Positions 61,248 to 64,000 of a DNA stretch of 64,000 bases are shown here, piece after piece. The DNA lies in contig DASXEJ010000019.1 in the NCBI GenBank assembly GCA_036490175.1, positions 1-64,000 on the forward strand, in the 5' to 3' direction. Position 1 is the first letter of the stretch. Each line of letters starts with the position of its first letter. The translations under genes were made by a program, and so were the position numbers. This DNA comes from Pirellulales bacterium (GTDB lineage Bacteria > Planctomycetota > Planctomycetia > Pirellulales > JACPPG01). Below the pieces are notes generated by a model. That model did not search any database. It worked only from the letters and a program-made list of their open reading frames with translations, and was not told the DNA's origin.

Positions 61248-61294
61248 ACGGTTGCCTTTGCGGCGCCCCGCCAGGGGAACCGCCCCGTGGGCGA

Positions 61295-61612
61295 TTAGTG
61301 GTAGAAGGTGTCGCGGCTATCGACTTCGACCGTGTCGAGAAAAGCCGTGATCGGGTAACGCTGCATGCCCCCTTTGTGGACATAGTCCATGATCGCCTCG
61401 GCAACCTCGAGTGTGGTGATCATCTCGATCCGCACGCACGACCGATCGGGACTGCTGAACATGTCCTCGACCTGGCCGTGCTCGCCTTTGCCGAAGCAGT
61501 ACATGCCGTTGTAACCCTTGGCGCCCAGCTCGACGAATTTCGAGAGGAGCTCCTTGAGGAGCATACTCTCGGCAATGACGACGACACGTTTGGTCTCGAT
61601 TAACTTCGCCAT
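61295..61612 (-). CDS. sbtB: PII-like protein of the SbtB family
   Basis: 105 residues. The sequence has the ferredoxin-like PII plan: beta1 'KRVVVIAESMLLKELLSKFV', then a T-loop-like segment ('AKGYNGMYCFGKGEHGQVED'), 'SCVRIEMITTLEVAEAIMDY' and 'RYPITAFLDTVEV'. The gene lies just after sbtA, which defines the assignment: SbtB trimers bind AMP or cAMP and regulate the SbtA bicarbonate transporter. The C-terminal redox loop (CGPEGC) of many cyanobacterial SbtB proteins is absent; the chain ends 'DSRDTFYH'. The ATG at 61612 has GGAG about 11 bases upstream. Gap to sbtA: 151 bases. Confidence 0.87.
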   Translation of the reverse strand: MAKLIETKRVVVIAESMLLKELLSKFVELGAKGYNGMYCFGKGEHGQVEDMFSSPDRSCVRIEMITTLEVAEAIMDYVHKGGMQRYPITAFLDTVEVDSRDTFYH

Positions 61613-61763
61613 GATCTGTCGTCTCCTACGGGTGCCCGAGTCGTGACCGGCTCTCTATACGTTCCACGTGTCTTACGTTGATCCGGTGAGTACATTCTCA
61701 GCGGTAATTAAGCACAGCAGCACAACCCGCAATTACGCGGGTGGTAATCCATCCCCCGCGCGT

Positions 61764-62972
61764 TTAGGTGGCAATAAGCGGAAAAGAGTCCATGACTTTT
61801 TTGGCGATCAGCATATAAACCGGAATTCCGATCGTTACGTTGTAAGAGAAAGTGCATCCCAACGAGGCCGCCAGCGGCAGCGTGGGGCTGGCCTCGGGAA
61901 TCGCCAAGCGTTGCACCGCGGGTACGGCAATGTATGACGCAGCACCACACAAGACTGCGAACAACGTGTACGTGCCAAGTTCGAAGGGCTGGCCCAGGAA
62001 CATGCTGTAGCCGTGGGCAATGAAAATGCCAGCTGTCGCGAACACATTCGGCGCGATGATGGCAAAGAGGATGAACGGCCAGCCAGCGGTTTTGAGATCG
62101 ATCAGCCGCTTGCAAGCCGTCATGCCCATTTCCAGCAAAAACAGGCACAGCGCGCCCTGAAACAGTTGGACGAAAAGCGCATCATCTTGAACCGTGACTT
62201 TCTCGCCTTGCAAACGGCTGATAAAACCGATGAGGATGCCGCCGAACAGCAAAAACAGCCCAGGGTTCAGAAACACCTCGTGCAGCAGCGACCAGTTGAT
62301 GAACGAGGCGAAGCTGCCATTGGTCTTTTGGGATTTTGAGTGGCCCACGGCGGCATGCGCGGCGCTAGTGCCAGGCGACTCGTGTTTGTTGTCATTCTCT
62401 CCCTCGGCGGCAATGTCTGGCAACGGATGGAGACCATAACCCGCTTCGCCCGGCATGTTGCCGCGGGCATCCATTCCGGCGCGCCGCAGTCGCGAGACCA
62501 GAAACAGCGCGACCAGGCATCCAGGGATCTCCATGACGGCCAGCATGACCGGCATATACGCGGCGGCTCCGATCTTGGCTATCTCCAGCACGCCCTGGCA
62601 AGTGACAAACGTACCGGCCGAATCCGAACCGTAATATCCGGCCACCGTGGCCGCGTCGACCTGTCGCAGCTTGGTGAAATTTCGCAGGACGAGGTAGGCG
62701 ACGACGCCAATGATAAAATTGGTGATGAATCCAATGAGCATGAATCCGCCGGCGTGTAGAAATTCGGATCCAGATAGTTCCGCCAGTTCCTCTCCCCCTT
62801 TCCATCCAATGGAAATGAGCAGGTACATTGTCAGGCCCTGGTAGAGGACGTGCGGAAACTCGAAGGGAACCTTCAAGATCGGCACGCTGAAGCCCATGTA
62901 GAAGAACAGCAACAACGGCTTGAAAAGGTTGTGCGTAAAGTTCTCCCAGAACTCTTCTAGCATCGGCGGCAT
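61764..62972 (-). CDS. sbtA: Sodium-dependent bicarbonate transporter SbtA
   Basis: 402 residues with about ten transmembrane helices in two inverted halves. Family marks: 'FYMGFSVPILKVPFEFPHVL' near 24, 'ISIGWKGGEEL' near 52, 'YYGSDSAGTFVTCQGVLEIA' near 113, 'LLFGGILIGFISRLQGEKVT' near 240 and 'YIAVPAVQRLAIPEASPTLP' near 352. A long polar loop near residues 170-220 separates the halves. SbtA is a high-affinity Na/HCO3 symporter best known from cyanobacteria. It is followed by sbtB on the same strand. Confidence 0.92.
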   Translation of the reverse strand: MPPMLEEFWENFTHNLFKPLLLFFYMGFSVPILKVPFEFPHVLYQGLTMYLLISIGWKGGEELAELSGSEFLHAGGFMLIGFITNFIIGVVAYLVLRNFTKLRQVDAATVAGYYGSDSAGTFVTCQGVLEIAKIGAAAYMPVMLAVMEIPGCLVALFLVSRLRRAGMDARGNMPGEAGYGLHPLPDIAAEGENDNKHESPGTSAAHAAVGHSKSQKTNGSFASFINWSLLHEVFLNPGLFLLFGGILIGFISRLQGEKVTVQDDALFVQLFQGALCLFLLEMGMTACKRLIDLKTAGWPFILFAIIAPNVFATAGIFIAHGYSMFLGQPFELGTYTLFAVLCGAASYIAVPAVQRLAIPEASPTLPLAASLGCTFSYNVTIGIPVYMLIAKKVMDSFPLIAT

Positions 62973-63775
62973 GGCGAAACCTTAATGTGGGGCGGGCCAA
63001 GGCTGCTCGTAGATGGCGATCATTCTGGAATCTGCGAGCAGTACCCGAGACGGTAAACGGAGTGGACGATTTCTAATCTACAGCCACTGGCTGGGTTGCA
63101 GGGCTTAGAAATTCCCGTTCGGCGACGAAGCAGAAGGTGGTACGCGTAACGTGTGGTGCGCGAATGGGTTAGATTGTGACAAACACGGCAACTGTCGTCG
63201 ACAAAGACAAGCTCAACAAAGGCAGGCGCTGACCGAGACGTGCGGAATGCGCTGCGCCTGTTTCAATCATATGGCAGCCGACTGCAAACTTTCCTGCGGA
63301 CTGCGTGTGGGCCCGATAGGGATGCGCCGGCAAGAGACGGCAAGTCTTCGCGGCGCAGGCCCTCAGTGATCGCTGTCTGCCAAAGGTGTGTATTGGGCCA
63401 TTCGTCCCAACCTGGGTACTGGCATATGGTTACAAATCTGTAAACTAGTCGAAATTGGCCGCGCATTTGTCGTGGAACCACTCGACACTACGTCCAGGGC
63501 CGGCTCTTTTGACAGGTAGGCGACCTCGGCGCGACAGTCACGATCGGCATGATCGATTCGCGCTGCCAAGGCCCACGATGTAAACTGTACGTACCGGCGC
63601 AAGGCCGCGCCGCCTGCACAAGACGAATCAAGAGCGCAGGGCGCCCGGCCAGCGATCAGTAAGTTTGAACGGTGCTCTTAATGGCGGAAACGACAGCCTT
63701 CCGGATGGGAATTTGCTGCGTAGAACGTAAGAGCGCGGCGATCGAGTATCGTGGTCACTCCAGGAGGATTGGACC
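62973..63775. other. Divergent intergenic region upstream of sbtA
   Basis: 803 bases without a supported gene; the frames at 63151-63602 do not share motifs or start sites. It contains the sbtA promoter region with an 8-base inverted repeat at 63069-63112 and, at its right end, the AGGAGG site of the response-regulator gene at 63776. Confidence 0.5.
63069..63112. promoter_or_regulatory. Inverted repeat ATTTCTAA / TTAGAAAT upstream of sbtA
   Basis: Perfect 8-base arms at 63069-63076 and 63105-63112, 28 bases apart, centred about 118 bases before the sbtA start. The AT-rich arms contrast with the GC-rich surroundings, so a regulator site is plausible. Confidence 0.4.
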
Positions 63776-64000
63776 TTGAACGTTCTAGTGGTGGAAGACG
63801 ATCCCGTCATCGGCAAGGCACTGCGGCAGGGTTTTGTCGAAACCGGCAGTGAATGCGCCTGGGCCAAGGACGGACCTCGCGGCTTGGAAATGGCGAGCAG
63901 CCAGCAGTACGACGTCATCATCCTCGACTTGATGTTGCCGCGATTGCCGGGCCTCGAGGTGTTGAAGAAGTTGCGCGCGCAGGGGATCCAATCACCGGTG
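63776..64000 (+). CDS. Response regulator, N-terminal receiver (cut by window edge)
   Basis: 75 codons to the right edge. The start is a TTG at 63776-63778, preceded by AGGAGG with an 8-base gap; no ATG fits. The receiver is canonical: 'MNVLVVEDDPVIGKALRQGF' (acidic pair), Asp in 'YDVIILDLMLPRLPGLEVLK' (phosphorylation site near residue 51), then 'KLRAQGIQSPV' leading to beta4. The sequence resembles OmpR/PhoB-type regulators with a DNA-binding domain beyond the window. Its function cannot be named. Confidence 0.9.
   Translation, partial: MNVLVVEDDPVIGKALRQGFVETGSECAWAKDGPRGLEMASSQQYDVIILDLMLPRLPGLEVLKKLRAQGIQSPV

Noticed and set aside
1-64000. CRISPR arrays, prophage or insertion sequences
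   Set aside because: No regularly spaced direct repeats, no transposase or integrase motifs and no phage structural genes were seen.

Overview
The window is GC-rich chromosomal DNA from a planctomycete, probably of the Pirellulales lineage. The evidence is lineage-typical gene types seen throughout: a Tat-exported DUF1501 protein, a PEP-CTERM lectin, proteins that open with the '(R)RWFRFSLRTLF' membrane anchor, a serine/threonine kinase with the 'YLVxxxLxTRWQ' N-terminal region, prenyltransferase-repeat proteins with a TonB-like anchor, a CehA/McbA hydrolase, FG-GAP propellers, and tiny basic proteins ending in 'HRRRNKHWNW'. There is no rRNA, CRISPR array, prophage or insertion sequence, and I found no convincing tRNA.

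Layout. 1-3.6 kb: start of a kinase gene cut by the left edge, a tiny membrane protein, a DUF1501 protein, a secreted C-type lectin and a 46-residue Cys-motif protein. 3.6-8 kb (- strand): a paralogous membrane protein, then pcm, recJ and rpmG. 8.3-11.2 kb (- strand): a compact, less conserved cluster (broken ORF, VanZ, leucine-rich repeat protein, redox-dead thioredoxin fused to a second anchor module) whose members share one N-terminal anchor. 11.5-16.1 kb (+): prenyltransferase-repeat protein, PadR regulator and a membrane protein with two HAAS-like modules. 16.1-18.6 kb (-): a secretin that appears split into two genes. 19.1-24.5 kb (+): an overlapping operon of FG-GAP propeller, HtrA-like protease and a large secreted protein. 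24.6-26.7 kb (-): prpB-prpC of the methylcitrate cycle, without prpD. 26.9-33.6 kb (+): GT-C-like membrane protein, Nudix hydrolase, acetyltransferase, two HAD phosphatases, a nucleotidyltransferase and a small membrane protein. 33.7-35.1 kb (-): a PTPS/QueD-like enzyme with a CitG-like enzyme. 35.4-37.6 kb: ppk1. 37.6-42.5 kb (-): a DevBCCA exporter whose ATPase carries a cyclic-nucleotide-binding domain. 42.5-44.5 kb: a 0.9 kb regulatory region with a near-perfect sigma-54 promoter and three upstream 15-bp dyads, a degenerate receiver protein, a tiny basic protein and strong hairpins. 44.5-59 kb: metabolic and envelope genes (protease/SirB1 fusion, amidase, beta-decarboxylating dehydrogenase, cupin, SDR, FAD oxidoreductase, choline-kinase-like protein, sugar dehydrogenase-cytochrome fusion, CehA-like hydrolase, TolC-like lipoprotein). 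59.6-64 kb: receiver-GGDEF-CBS protein, SbtA bicarbonate transporter with its PII-like partner SbtB, and the start of a response-regulator gene cut by the right edge.

The most promising undescribed feature is the sigma-54 regulatory locus at 43.0-44.3 kb. After it come the shared-anchor cluster at 8.3-11.2 kb and the split secretin at 16.2-18.6 kb. All functional calls are made by reading motifs; no database search was possible.
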